In this document: positions 1 through 33,330 of the stretch, one piece after another | How the letters are laid out: every line of letters begins with the position of its first letter | How positions within the stretch are numbered: the first letter of the stretch is position 1 | Assembly: GCF_000283155.1 (NCBI RefSeq) | Contig: NW_004454178.1 | Location: 1,451,310 to 1,515,309 of the forward strand | Length of the DNA: 64,000 nucleotides | Direction of reading: 5' to 3' | Origin: Ceratotherium simum simum | Taxonomy: Eukaryota > Chordata > Mammalia > Perissodactyla > Rhinocerotidae | The notes under the pieces: generated by a model | The model's database searches: none | What the model was told of the DNA's origin: nothing | What the model saw: the letters and a program-made list of their open reading frames with translations, nothing else | Program-made: the position numbers and the translations under genes

Positions 1-400
1 TGAGTGTCTTTAGGTCTGAAGTGTGTCTCTTGTATGCAGCATATATATGGGTCTTGTTTTTTGATCCAGTCAGCCACCCTATGCCTTTTAATTGGAGCAT
101 TTAGTCCATTAACGTTTAAAGTATCTATTGGATAAGTATGTACTTACTGTCATTTTTTAACTTTTTTTCTTGGTGTTTTAGTAGTTCTTCTCTGTTCTTT
201 TCTTATTCTCTTGCTCTCTTCCCTTGCAGTTTGATGGCTTTCTTTAGTATTATGTTTGGGTTCCTTTCTCTTAGCTTTTTGTGTATTTATTATAGGCTTC
301 TGGTTTGTGATTACCATGCGGTTCATATATAGTAACCTACATATATGGCAGTCTATATTAAGTTGATAGTCTCTTTAATTTGACCTCTGACAGATAAACT
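1..400 (-). repeat. Old L1 LINE fragment, ORF1/ORF2 junction and ORF2 start
   Basis: On the minus strand about 125-1 reads, in one frame, as the start of the L1 endonuclease domain (L-N-A-P-I-K-R-H-R-V then W-I-K-K-Q-D-P and C-C-I-Q-E-T-H). Upstream lies the AC-rich spacer typical of old mammalian L1 copies. The element runs off the window edge. Plus-strand frames here are antisense shadows. Confidence 0.75.
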
Positions 401-674
401 CTGAACTCACATATTGGTCAGGGGAAATAAAGCAATGATTTGGATTACTTATCTATAGGGAAGAAACTGTTTTTCAAATTCAAAGCATGAAATAACCGGG
501 TTAACCTATTCTGAGTTTTTTCTCAACTTTCTCTGGTCTTCCCTGGTCGTTCTGTCCCCAGCCCTCCTCTTCCCTTTGTGCTCCCCATTCCGTCTCTCTT
601 ACTTTATATTTCTCTATAGCGTTATCGTCTTCTAACTTGCCATATTATTTACTTATATATTTGGTTACTTATCT

Positions 675-775
675 GTTTTCCTGCCAACAGAATGTAAATC
701 CATGAAGACTGCTGTTTTTTCATGTTTGGTTCACTGGTGTGGTGTCTAGATAGATAGAGTAGGGCCTAATTGAAT
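675..775 (+). repeat. L2 LINE fragment (weak)
   Basis: Resembles the L2 3' region motif of AATGTAA, then CATGAAG, then GGTTCACTGGTGT. Diverged; low certainty. Confidence 0.35.
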
Positions 776-1140
776 AATTTGGAAATGTGATCATTTCAAT
801 ATTGTCTTCATAATATTTGACATTATTGAAATAGACTGATCTGATGAAGAAAACTCCCTAGACTCTCGGGAGCAGCAAATTCATGGCATGCGTACCATTA
901 CTTCCCCTCCTATCTTATGGCAGACTTCACAACAGTTCTCTCAATGCTAGTCAATCACTACCTTCTTCCATATTGAACTCGTGCACAGCCACGTAGTCCT
1001 GGTTAAAAAAGTGTTCCAGAAAAACACTACCAATCAAAAAGAGTGTACCCATTTGCCGTCTGGTTCTAGAAGGTGGATACATACTTCGGGGCTATCTTAC
1101 CTGTAATTGTAGAAATTTTCATTTATTAATATATTCTTCT

Positions 1141-1530
1141 GTTCATTAATTCATTACCTCATTCACTAAGCTTTTATTGAGTACCTATTGGGTTTGATTA
1201 CTAATGTAAACATTCAGGATACAAATGTCAGTAGGATATCTTTCTTATCTTCAGGATTAAGGGAATGGAAGACGTTAGGAATAGTTTCATTCATCCATTA
1301 ATTCATGCTTTTTAAAAATATTTATTTAGTGCCAACCATGTGTCAGGCACTGTTCTAGGTTCTAGGGATACAGATAAATTATGAGGCAAACAATTATGCT
1401 ATATTATAAAAATGATAATAGGTACAAGGTGCTATAGGCACACACTGGTGGATGTTCATGGGTGGATGAAGTGAGGAAAGATCAATGGAAGAGGTGATGC
1501 CTGAGCAAAGTCTTGGAAGATGTAAAATAA
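1141..1530 (-). repeat. L2 LINE 3' end fragments
   Basis: Two neighbouring pieces carry the reverse complement of the L2 tail: attcatt runs, TTTATTGAGTACCTATT, and TGTGTCAGGCACTGTTCTAG then a GGGATACAG block. Both are in antisense orientation. Confidence 0.6.
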
Positions 1531-1564
1531 TTTTTCTGAATAGGAACTGTCATAACAACTTCAA

Positions 1565-1785
1565 GAGGCGATGATTATAATAATTGCCACCAATTCGTTT
1601 ATTTAGCCCTTACAATAAATAGCCCTGACATAGGCACTTTATCTATGTTGTCTTATTTAATTCTCACAGCAAGCCTTCCTAAGAATTCTATTTTATGTGA
1701 GATATAATCAAAGTTATCCATCTAGGATGTGACAGAACAGATTGAAACCCAAGTCTGAGCTCTTACCCACTACACCATTCAGCAT
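1565..1785 (-). repeat. MIR SINE
   Basis: Shows the antisense MIR order: a GGCACTTTATCT block, TTAATTCTCACAGCAA, then a GAACCCAAGTCTGAGCTCTTACCCACTAC-like tRNA-derived end. Diverged. Confidence 0.65.
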
Positions 1786-1984
1786 GATGAGAAGGAAGAG
1801 TAATTAAGAAGAAACACCAGGACAGAAAACTGAAAAAGTTCCTAAAATGTCCTGTATGTCGTGATGATCTTTGAACTAGGCAATGGGGAGTTATTAAAGA
1901 TTTAATCCAATACTTGTATAAACCCAGAGGACAGTACTGAAGAAACCGGGAAAAATATCTGAGTACTTGCCACACGCCAAATAA

Positions 1985-2150
1985 TTCACATTCTCAATTT
2001 ATTTTAATTCATAAAACAATCCTTTTAAATGCCATTTTATAGAAGATAAACTTGAGATTTGCAAGGGTTAGGTAGTTGCCCCGTGGTCACACAGCTCAGA
2101 AGTGATAGCAGAAGAGTTCAAACATAAGCTTGCCTCTAAAGCACGTGCTC
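1985..2150 (-). repeat. MIR SINE
   Basis: Antisense MIR core with GGTTAGGTAGTTGCCC, then GGTCACACAGCTCAGAAGTG, then a CTCTAAAGCACGTGCTC end. Confidence 0.65.
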
Positions 2151-2159
2151 TCATTCTTC

Positions 2160-4080
2160 CTGAGAAAGTCTGCTGACGATGGAGGAAAAGTAAGCATGAG
2201 TATATGTGTGCCATTTGGACATCTCTGCTGAATGATAGTTCAAGCTGAACTTCACCAGTTGTCATCAAATGATTACCACTAACTACACTTTTATACGTGT
2301 TATGGGTTGTCTTTAACATTTTTTTTAAATTATAAGAATATTTTCCCCAAATATATTTTTACTTATCATTTTTAAACTCACATTGTTTTATTGCACCACT
2401 GGGCATTATTGATTATCTATGCTATTCTAATGGCATTATACTTATTCTTACCCTACACCATGAATATTATGAGATGAGCTGGTTTTCTCCTTCACAGTTT
2501 GGAGGAAGATAAGAGGAAAGGATCATCTTTTTTGTCTTTTCAAGCATAGAAAGAAAAACCTAACCTATTTGCTACCTGGAATTCTTCTCTGGCACCTACG
2601 TGATGACTGACAAAGGAATTTAATTGCTTTTATTTTTTAAAAGTTCAAGTGGATTAGGAGCATTTCTAGTACTTCTTGGAGTATTTCTGGGCGAATTCAA
2701 GATCTGTCCCTGCAAAGTCTGAGCTTTATTCTTCTCAGCAGGTCCACCCCTGCATTTGCAGGCCTGGGGCAAGAGCTCAAATAGAGGTCCACTTACCAAG
2801 AATTTAAATATTTAAAACTTATCAAATTAACAAACTGTAACATAAGAAATGCTCTGGTGTCCTCCCTTGGCAAATATGGCTTCATAATAACTTGGAAGAT
2901 CAGGTTAGAATTCTTGGACTCCTTGGCAATGTGGTGGCCTGCCATCCTTCAATTCCCACCCCCAGCACCATCCTGCACTGCAGAGGCCTTGTGGTTAACT
3001 CCATTCTTACTTTGAACAACAGAAAATGGAAACAGCTGCTTTGGCCACCCCTTGGTCTTTGGTTTGCACACACCTGTGGCAGTCTTCCCTGAGGAGGGTA
3101 GACCTAGAAGAATCCCACCCAGGTCTTGGAAGAGAGTTTGGGGCCATGTGGGCAGTGAAGTCTGGGGCCCTGGGTATCCAGAGTGTGGTCTAGGAGTGGG
3201 GACACGAGCTCCGGAAGTGGCATGCTCTATTTCTGGGTAGACTCCTTGGCTCCGGGGCTGTGTGCCTAGAGGAGGACCAGAGTGGGGCCCTTTAAGTGTA
3301 GGGGTCCAGGGCATGGACCACGTTTGCCCTGGCCAACAGGGATTGTGCTTCTCAGTTTTGCTCAGAGCAGCTCTGGCCGATCCCGTTGTAGGAGCCGGCA
3401 GGTGAAGGCCCAGGCAGGGATAGCTAGTAGTTCTTCCTACCAGTGTTAATGATCAACTAGGAAAATTATCTTCTATGAAGTTTCTGGAAAGATTCTCAGG
3501 AGGCATTTGGAACCACATCACCCTTCCTTTTGCACTGACTCTTCTTAGCCCGGGGCTCACACATCAAACTGTAAGGAGTGAGATCTTTGCCTGAATTATT
3601 CCATCATTTTGCTCTTTCCCAGCTTCAGTTATCTTGATAATTCAAGGGAGCATAACTCTTTAGTCTGGTCTCCAGATACTGGTTGTTTAATCTCCTGTTT
3701 TCTTTTGGGATATAGACTTGGTTTTCTGAATAAATCCGCAGATTCACGGTTTTCTCTAGACTTAGAATTTAAAGGAAGATATTCTTTCTCCATCCGATTA
3801 AGCTCTAAGTCATATTTGCCACTGTGGAAAAGGACATGTAAGCACAGTTGGAAAAAGATGTATTAATAGTTCTTTTTGATATAATGTTTCTTGAGAACTA
3901 TTACCACGAAGTCTAAAAATAAAATTTTATTTCCCCAATTTAATAATCATTGTTTATTTCATTCATAGAGGAGAATAAATTAAGTTCCCGTGTGCTGTTT
4001 CAAATATACTTTGAGGCAAAAAATTAATGTGCAGTATTCCATTTTTGTCAGGACGGTAACTTGAAGATAGTTAAAGAACA
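2160..4080. other. Flanking DNA of MYL1 3' side with an unexplained GC-richer block
   Basis: 2160-2690 and 3450-4080 are AT-rich with nothing recognised. 2690-3440 is clearly GC-richer and carries short frames on both strands without family motifs. No ACADL exon was seen. Confidence 0.6.
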
Positions 4081-4089
4081 AACTTGAAA

Positions 4090-4260
4090 ACATTTGCTTA
4101 TGCAGCGGAGGCTTTCGAAAGTTATTTTTAAAGACGGGGGAATTAAGCACCTGTCGTTTTTGCCAGCTGGTGTAGATGTTAGAAATTACTGTCACTCTTC
4201 CACCGGCGACTCTATTTTGCACCTGCTCCTACGTGAGTTATGGGCATTTCACACATGGCA
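4090..4260. promoter_or_regulatory. Downstream MLC1/3 muscle enhancer core
   Basis: A block of about 170 bp holds a perfect MEF2 site TTATTTTTAA (4122-4131) and three E-boxes: CACCTG (4148-4153), CAGCTG (4164-4169) and CACCTG (4220-4225). It lies about 1.5 kb past the MYL1 poly(A) site and about 24.6 kb from the MLC1f promoter. The rodent MLC1/3 enhancer is known to lie about 24 kb downstream of MLC1f with clustered E-boxes and a MEF2 site, so this is very likely its orthologue. MyoD-family factors and MEF2 would act here on both promoters. Confidence 0.8.
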
Positions 4261-4589
4261 GTTTAATAAGGTCAGGTCCCATGACGTGTTCTAGATGGTA
4301 ACCCCCTGAGAGTTAAAGCCGTTTCATAAGGTCTTGAGGGAAAAACGTGAAACATGAAGTTTGAAACTAAAAATTTAGTACCTTGTAGACATCACATTTT
4401 TCTAATCGAAAAATGTTAAAGGAGTGTAGAAGATGAGAAATTTAGTCACATATCCCAAAACAAAAAATGAGCCTTTTATGGTTGGACTATTTGTACCAGT
4501 CAACTTCTCTACATGGTGACACTTGTAATTTTTTAAAAATATTTTTTATTGCCTGATGTAACAACCAAATATAAACATATATTGAAACC

Positions 4590-4788
4590 TACATTGTTCA
4601 ATATGCTATTCATGAACCGCATGTGGTTACTTAAATTAATTAAAGTGAGATACGGTTAAAAATTCAATTCCACAGTCACATTAGCCACATTTCAAGTGCT
4701 CAGTAGCCACGCATAGCTAGCGGTTACCAAATAAGACAGTGTAGACATAGATTTCCATTTTTACTGAAAGTTCTATTGGACAGTGCTG
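4590..4788. repeat. MER-type hAT non-autonomous DNA transposon remnant
   Basis: Shows the paired motifs of this family: GCCACATTTCAAGTGCTCAG then TAGCCACGCATAGCTAGCGG, closing with TTCTATTGGACAGTGCTG. The same family as 14138-14345. Exact family name not asserted. Confidence 0.6.
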
Positions 4789-4799
4789 TGTGGAATGTC

Positions 4800-5784
4800 C
4801 AATTCCTGGTCTCAGGCACACTTGGCCTTAAAGATCTTGAGGCCATAGTGAATTTTCTTTAAAAGAATGGTTGTAATGTCCCAACATCATCTTGGCTACA
4901 AAAGCATAGGTCAGAGTTGAAGATGGTGGCTACTGGAATCTGAGTGACATTTGCTAAAGAAAGAAGGAGCATGTTGACCTAAAGTGCCCAACATTGGGGA
5001 AAAAGTCGTTTCAGCTTCCAAAAACGTATAGGCAGGAAGGTGCTTCTTAGAGATTTTATAATCCCATATGTTACAGATTTCTTTTAAGAGAGGGGGAGAG
5101 CTCTCTATCACCTCATGTCTTCTAAATATTCAACTACTAACTTGCCAGTTCTGCCTTTGTTCTAAAGAAAAGTGAAACGTGATAGCATTATGACATGATA
5201 AAGTAAGTTTACACTATGATCTTTTCTATCAATTAGTCTTACCATTTAGGACAGGTATTAAAAGGTTGAACCAAGATTTTGGGACATGGATGTGCCAAGT
5301 AGAAGGGATCACAGCAGGAGAGAGAGTATTAATAGACAGGATCCTGAGTCCTTGAGTAACAATCTCATCCTCAGAGAGGTTTTTTTAGGTAACAGCTGAA
5401 AGGTCATTTGAAATTTCATCCTTGAAGACATTCAGTGAGAAGGATCACGGGCTTATTAGAATTTTCTAATAGGCCAGATTGTCACTAGAAGTGAACTAGG
5501 TCAAGCCATGTACACAAAGATTTACACAAAACGGAAGAAAACTGCTTTTATCTTAAATTGCCTGGATAGTTCACACTAAAACTTCTCAGATCCCATCTGA
5601 ATTTCCTCAGTTCTCTATTTCACTTTTTCAATAATATATGATTATCATTATTATTCAATTTGTTACTGCTAAGCAGACTGTAATGATTTTAAAGTTTACA
5701 ATTCTATATATTAGCAAAAGAATTGAGGTTTTAAAAATTATTTTCTGTAAGCAAGAGGATAAAAACACAAGGCAACCTGAACAT
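4800..5784. other. MYL1 3' flank, no feature recognised
   Basis: About 1 kb between the enhancer block and the MYL1 poly(A) site. AT-rich; no repeat, gene or strong site cluster seen. Confidence 0.6.
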
Positions 5785-6072
5785 TCCAGACTGACCAAAA
5801 TTATTTATTGATTTATTATTTTAAGGATGTTCATGACCCATGGTGGAACATAAAGAGTGGTACTTGGATGTAAGATTGTCAGCAGGAGACACTTGGTTTG
5901 TGTGGTGTGAATACAATTCAGAGAGATACATAACATATATAAAAATTCAGGGAGTCCTTCAGTCTAGAACGGTCCACAGTGTTTTTCTAAATGATGGTAA
6001 ACAGATCTGGACGGTTGGTCATGGGTGTTATTAAAATGAGTTTCCAGCCAGTCTTCGTAAACAATGCATGAT
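5785..6072 (-). other. MYL1: MYL1 exon 9: 3'UTR with poly(A) signals
   Basis: The terminal non-coding exon starts after the acceptor TTCCTTTACAG at 6073 and runs about 285 nt. Two overlapping-scale poly(A) signals AATAAA are read on the minus strand at 5817-5812 and 5809-5804. Cleavage is expected 10-30 nt further, near 5785. The end point is inferred. Confidence 0.88.
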
Positions 6073-6639
6073 CTGTAAAGGAAAAGGAAAATGAGTTAGA
6101 TGTTGATCGCATCTTTTTAGAAAGAAAACTGAGGAGGAAGTAATGTGAATGTAAAAGAAGAAAAAGCACACAATGAACCAGCACTTCCAAATTAAGCCGT
6201 ATCCTAGTTGAAAAAACCTGGTTGCACGTGCTTAACTTTGGATTGTGAAAACGTGGTTTTTCTAGAGCAGTAATTGTTAAAAAGTACATCAGTTACTCAA
6301 AGAACTTAGGCCCATGCTTTTATTAGTGTTATGTTCCAACTAACTTAACTAACTAGTCTTTGGCTTGTTGATTCTCTGATACATAATTATAGTGCTGTCA
6401 AAGACAGGGTTTATAGATGGAAGCCAAAACCTCAGAAGTTTTTGCTTGTACATTTATACAAAAATACTCTATTTCTAAATAACTCATTTCAAAGAGTTGA
6501 TGTTTTCTGGTTAATATAAACAACACTAAATTAAGAACTAATACTAATTATATCTACAGAATATAAAGTGAGGCTGTTAAATTTAAACAAATACAATAAT
6601 AAGAAAGCCTTATACAGTGAAGAGGGAACAGACACATAC
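6073..6639 (-). other. MYL1 intron between exons 8 and 9
   Basis: 567 bp, GT-AG, AT-rich. No recognisable repeat or RNA gene seen. Confidence 0.85.
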
Positions 6640-6653
6640 CTTGAGAGTGCCAT

Positions 6654-28614
<21,961 letters not shown>

Positions 28615-28734
28615 TTTGTTTAAAAGGATGGGTTAAAAAGAGAGAAGGAGCCCCTCCAAAAGAACCTGTCAAAATGATTTTTGGAAGAGGAGTGGTGGTT
28701 CGGTTGATCCACAGCCCAGCGTCTCCAAGGTGGA

Positions 28735-28870
28735 CCCGAGTTACGCGGTATAAGGGCATGCATATATATTTCACTTAGTGCCTAATAGAATCTCGACACA
28801 CGCGGCTGGATTGGACAGTTCCCTAGTCAAGGGGGATGGCATTCCGGCTCAGGCTATAAATGGAAGCTAA
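28735..28870 (-). promoter_or_regulatory. MYL1: MLC1f promoter (distal MYL1 promoter)
   Basis: Read on the minus strand, a TATA-like AATATATATG lies at 28770-28761, about 150 bp from the ATG. A CArG-like CCATTTATAG is at 28863-28854, one position off CC(A/T)6GG. An MCAT core CATTCC is seen on the plus strand near 28840. SRF, TEAD and MEF2 sites are established muscle-promoter elements; their use here is inferred from position only. If the TATAG motif at about 28857 is the true TATA box, transcription would start about 100 bp further upstream. Confidence 0.6.
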
Positions 28871-28899
28871 AGGGTCACGGCTTCATCAGGTTTTTAAAC

Positions 28900-29830
28900 T
28901 ACTCTTACTTTCTCTCCCCCCCCCCATATATAAGAGAGGAAGAAATATGACAAAGCCAGCTTCAGATCCTTTGGTGACAGCAAAGGAGACTGATACTTTT
29001 TCTTCATAGAATCACAGTTCTGCTGAAGTTGTAAATCTTGTTTTCCTCATGCCTAACAAACTTGACTGAAGGATTTGATTTCAACTTGGAATTCTAGCAG
29101 CGAGTGTCACCAACTTTGATCCAGCTCCCTGTGCTCATGCTCCTCCCCCCTCGCCGTAATTTGCAAGAAAATGTTGGTCAGCAAAGAGGTGGTGATGTTT
29201 AAAAATAAAAAGCAGACGTATAAGGAAAGCCCATGAGGTCTCGCAGTGGTTTCCCTTCTAGGGAGCACAGACTCCGGCTTGCTCTCTCTCTCTCTTAATT
29301 GTAGTGAACTGTATGCTAAAGAAGACTAATGTAGAACTACTTCCTATAACTTAGTTTTCTTTCCATAATTTAATGAAAAATATCAAATGGGGTGGAAATG
29401 ACGGTAAGAATTACCTTCTTGCAAAACAACTTTTCTAATAGTAGAGTAACTTTCAGTCATGGTAGATACTTATCTCTTTTATTTCCTAAATGGCATAAAG
29501 TCTAATTATTTATCACCTAGATTTTTTATCCGTACTAGGGAGATAAGATAAATTTTTAAATTTACCTAAGTAGCCAGAGAGATAAAGAGAGAAATGGACC
29601 TGATCAATATGGTGTAAGTTTTGGTGAGTAATTTGGAAGTTTTTCCTTTTCTGTCCTTGGCTCCCTCCGTCTGCAAGGCTGGAATCTCTTATTAAGAAGC
29701 ATGAGGTTAACCAATGTACCATCCTCACTTCTGTTCTTTTAACTTTTGAGATATTTAATTAATAAGTGGTTATTAATTAGTAAAAAAAAAAAAAAAAAAG
29801 CCCAGTAGCTAATTTGGGATTTTAAAAGAC
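28900..29830. other. MYL1 upstream flank, no gene seen
   Basis: Holds a short poly-C tract (about 28917-28925), a MEF2 site (29199-29208), a CT run (about 29282) and an A-tract (about 29782-29799). The rest is unremarkable. Confidence 0.6.
29199..29208. promoter_or_regulatory. MEF2 consensus site upstream of MLC1f
   Basis: TTAAAAATAA (TTATTTTTAA on the gene strand) fits YTA(A/T)4TAR exactly. It lies about 470 bp upstream of the inferred MLC1f start. A single site in AT-rich DNA can arise by chance. Confidence 0.4.
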
Positions 29831-29835
29831 CATAC

Positions 29836-29935
29836 TTATGCAGGCACATATATACACACATATATATACATATATATACAGGCGCACATACACACACACA
29901 TACACATATATACACATACATAGACACGTATGTAT
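29836..29935 (+). repeat. Compound (CA)/(TA) microsatellite
   Basis: Alternating CACATATATA, TACACACACA and CATACA units over about 100 bp. Confidence 0.85.
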
Positions 29936-29939
29936 TCAT

Positions 29940-30800
29940 ATACGCTTATGTGTTAGTACACACATTCTATACTCTAATTATTGAATATAGTTGTGTTTAC
30001 AGATGTACGTTTACTAGCTATTTTCTTTTGGTCTGACACGAAAGCACTGCCCAATTTGGGGAGGGTCTCTCCTCCTCTCCATGTACTACAGCTCAGAGAG
30101 ATTGAGACTCTTGTATTAGCAATAATGCACGTTACGTTGCAACTGGCCACAGTTACTCAGTCTCCTTATCTCCCAGGGTGGCCTGATCTGCTGGATTATT
30201 TCATCCACGTATGTGCAGGAGAAGCTTTAGCTTGGCTCCCCCCACCCTGCCCCATGCTACTCCATGCCAAGGACTCAGTTATTACCTGAAGTATCTGCCG
30301 ACGCTCCTTGCTCACAGACAAGGCAGTCATGAGAATCTGAACATATTTTCCCTAAGTGTATTGCTTGTCTCAAGTTTAAATAATTAGAATAGAATTCAAA
30401 AGATAACGATATGTTTTAAAGCAGAAACACTATTTCTGTAAACAGAAATTTGTCCAACTGTTTGTTTTCCTTTGAATTGTTAAGGAATACGTGGGGGTTG
30501 TCTGCAATCACTGAGCGATGAATATGCTCTTGTTTTAACTCACAGCTTATATTAATACTTTGCTCCAGGTGCAGAAATCCCTTTAAATCTATGACAGGTT
30601 TACAAGTAAAAGAGCTTTCTGTGTTCTGAGCAAAAAAATTTGAAATACGAGCATTTTGTTTCATATTAAGGGGGAAGATGGCTTGATCTCGCTGTATATC
30701 TAAGCCCCTTTGTGTTATCAAATATATATCATGGATTTATGAATTCACAGAGGAAAACATGTTGGTATAGAATTTTCTACTTGAAAATAGAAACCACCAA
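29940..30800. other. Intergenic, nothing recognised
   Basis: Unique-looking sequence; short open frames without family motifs. Confidence 0.55.
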
Positions 30801-31550
30801 GGTAAGGTGCCATTCATATCATATCAGAGTTCATGCTATCAACATGACGTTACAGTTGATGCTAACATTGACCATATCACTGTGGGAGTGTCTGACAGGC
30901 TCCTCCCCAAACCCGTGATCTAAACCAATAGAGCCCATGGGCCGGCCCTGCGGCTTGGTGGTTAAGTGCGCGCACTGCAATGCTGGTGGCCCGGGTTCGG
31001 ATCCCGGGTGCGCATCGAGGCACCACTTCTCCGTCCATCCTGAGGCCGAGTCCCACATACAGCAACTAGAAGGATGTGCAGCTATGACATACAACTATCT
31101 ACTGGGGCTTTGGAGGGAAAAAATAAAATAAATAAAATCTTTAAAAAAAAAAAAAAAAAACCAATAGAGCCCAAACTGAGGGATATTCTACAAAATTCCT
31201 GATAATGATTTTAAAAATTGTCAAGATTATCAAAAACAAGGAAAGTGCGAGAAACTGTCCCAGCCTCGAGGAGCCTAAGGGAACACAGAGAGTAAAGATG
31301 ATGTGGTGTTCTAGATGGAAAACTGGGCTACAACAGAGACATTAGGTAAAAACTAAGGAAATCTGAATGAGGCATGGACTTTAGCTAATAGTGATGTATC
31401 AACATCGGTTCATCAGTTGTGACAAATGTACTATACTAAAGTAAGAAGTTCACAGTGGAGGAAACAGGGTGGGGAGTCCGTGAACACTCCCTCAACTTTT
31501 CTGTAAATCTAAAACTATTCTAAAAGCAAAAATTATTAAAAAAAAAAAAA
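30800..31550 (+). repeat. L1 LINE 3' UTR (L1ME-like), split by an ERE SINE
   Basis: Right part is sense L1 tail: GAGGGATATTCTACAAAATT, GTCAAGATTATCAAAAAC, TTTTCTGTAAATCTAAAACT and ATTCTAAAAGC before an A tract. Removing the SINE at 30938-31158 and one duplication makes the flanks continuous. Confidence 0.7.
30938..31158 (+). mobile_element. ERE SINE (head + module A)
   Basis: Starts TGGGCCGGCCCTGCGGCTTG, has the B box GGTTCGGATCC, CAGCAACTAGAAGGATG and CTACTGGGGCTTTGG, and ends in an A tract. Flanked by AACCAATAGAGCCCA at 30923-30937 and 31159-31173, a perfect 15-bp duplication. Confidence 0.95.
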
Positions 31551-31559
31551 CAAGAACTA

Positions 31560-32315
31560 AACAAAAGTAAAAATAATTCACCCTGAAACTTCAAAGAAAA
31601 GAGGCTTGAGGTCTCATTCCTCCGTAGTCAAAGTTCTTTGTGTTTTGTTGGGGTATGTTCTAGAAAGAAAGTCTAAACATGGTTAGTTTACAGCACTGAG
31701 GCCTTTTGGCCTTTTTGAAATGGTCAGTCCTGTTGAACACATGTATCTGTCTTGAGACATTATTAGTTACACACAGAAGTGATTTGTGGAGAAGGAAGAA
31801 TGCAGAGGCTTTCTGAAAGCATGATCCTGAGTAGTTTAACAAGATAATCAGAATCAGAGTGAAATTTCTCTCGACCCGTCCTTTTTATAGGACTGTGTGA
31901 CGAGACTCACTTGTCGGGGCAGGAAGGGCAACAGCTGAGGGATTCTCCTCTCAGTGACAGATGACACGCTCTGTGCCCAGATCTCCCAAGTGTTCTTCAC
32001 GCTTAACAGTACCGTCTGCTGTATGAGTTTTTTAGATGCTTATCAAGGCGCAGGGGAAGGCAGAGGGACAAATTCATTGCTGCAGGTGGCTCATCGTATT
32101 TTGCCTTCTAATACCTTTGCGGTTTTTTTTTTTTACCACATGGTCAAGATTCACCACACATTAACCTATTTCTTGTGTGATAGTGTAGGTTTTCAGGTAC
32201 TTTTTGGTGATGATAAAATGCTTGTTTTCTGTTTAGAAATGTTGGGCCTGAGAATGAGAGCAATCAGTATTATTTCCCTTCATTTCACAGCTAACATGCT
32301 TGCACCAACCAGGCA
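31560..32315. other. Intergenic, nothing recognised
   Basis: Includes a 144-codon plus-strand open frame (31954-32388) with no family motif and no promoter context; its 3' part runs into an L2 fragment. Treated as chance. Confidence 0.55.
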
Positions 32316-32319
32316 ACCA

Positions 32320-32545
32320 CAGGGATCTATTTATTCCACACACATTGACCACTTAGTATATGCAGGGCCCCCTTATAATAGGCTTTAGGATTACTGGGTG
32401 AACGAGATGGACTTGGTGCCTGTTCTCTAGGAGTTCTGTTGGAGACTGGGGGCTGTAAAAGACAGTAATCAACTAGATGAAATGATTGCAAATTGTCACA
32501 AGGAATACAAAGAAAATAAAGCAAGTGTCATGAAAATAATTTTGT
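32320..32545 (-). repeat. L2 LINE fragment
   Basis: Antisense L2 features: ATCTATTTATTCCACACAC, a TATGCAGGGCCCCC block and CTCTAGGAGTTCTGTTGGAG. Confidence 0.45.
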
Positions 32546-32789
32546 GAGGTGGGCTGGACACCCACTTTATGTAGGAATCTTGAGGAGCTGCCATGTCAGC
32601 CCAGAAGGAGATTCTTTTCTGATACTTGGTTTATACGTTTAGATTTCCTGATAAGCTTACTTAGAGAAGAGGAAGTAATGATACCACATAATTTGCAGTT
32701 TTATGGAACTTAATTGTTTACAAAATGAGTTCAAAATGCAAAATGTATGTTCTTTTCAATTCAGCACTTCCAATTCTTCATAATTAGTA

Positions 32790-32945
32790 GTGATTTGGGG
32801 AGATTATTAAATACCCATGCCTGAGATCCACTCCCAGAGATTCTGATTTCACTGGTCTAGTAGGAGAAGGGAGTGGTGAGCAGGGGCAGCAGAATTCTTA
32901 AAAGCTCCAGATGATTCTGATGTGAAGCCAGATTTGAGAAACACT
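32790..32945. repeat. MER20-like hAT DNA transposon remnant
   Basis: Contains CTCCCAGAGATTCTGATTTC, then TTCTTAAAAGCTCCAGATG and ATTCTGATGTGAAGCCAG, ending TTTGAGAAACACT, the usual MER20/MER5 layout. Confidence 0.6.
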
Positions 32946-32974
32946 AACCATAGAGAAGCACTCACAGCTATGAA

Positions 32975-33330
32975 CCAGGAGCCTGTGCAAGGATGTTACT
33001 ACAGCGTTGTTTCTAATAGGAAAAAGATCACAACATAAATGCTTATCAGTAAAAGTCGGCGAAACCGACATGGTACATGTGATTTTTTCTATGCAATTGT
33101 ATGGAATAATGAGGTAGGTCAATATACACTGACTTGGAAAGATCTCTAAGACATGAAAATAGCAAGTCGCAGAATACGATGTATAGTGTGATACCACATA
33201 CATAAATATACCCACAAAAATCTATGTAATTCTATATGCAAATATGAATGCAAGTCTGTGTTGGCTACTGCTCAGGTAGGTGAGAAAGGAGTTATGGGAA
33301 TTCAGAAAGGTTCAAGCCGAGTGTAGATTG
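32975..33330 (+). repeat. L1 LINE 3' region fragment
   Basis: Sense L1 ORF2-end/3'UTR-like text: CAGCGTTGTTTCTAATAGG, GGAATAATGAGGTAGG and GATACCACATACATAAATA. Diverged, no usable frame. Confidence 0.5.

Noticed and set aside
1..5784. ACADL exons
   Set aside because: Expected further downstream from human order; no acyl-CoA dehydrogenase motif seen here.
30937..31131. Open frames and tRNA-like boxes inside SINE copies (also at 7711-8013, 44160-44342, 53102-53293, 54456-54671)
   Set aside because: They arise from the ERE sequence itself. The tRNA-like heads are SINE promoters, not functional tRNA genes; no cloverleaf with a mature 3' end is present.
31954..32388. 144-codon plus-strand open frame
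   Set aside because: No motif, no splice or promoter context, and it runs into an L2 remnant; compatible with chance.
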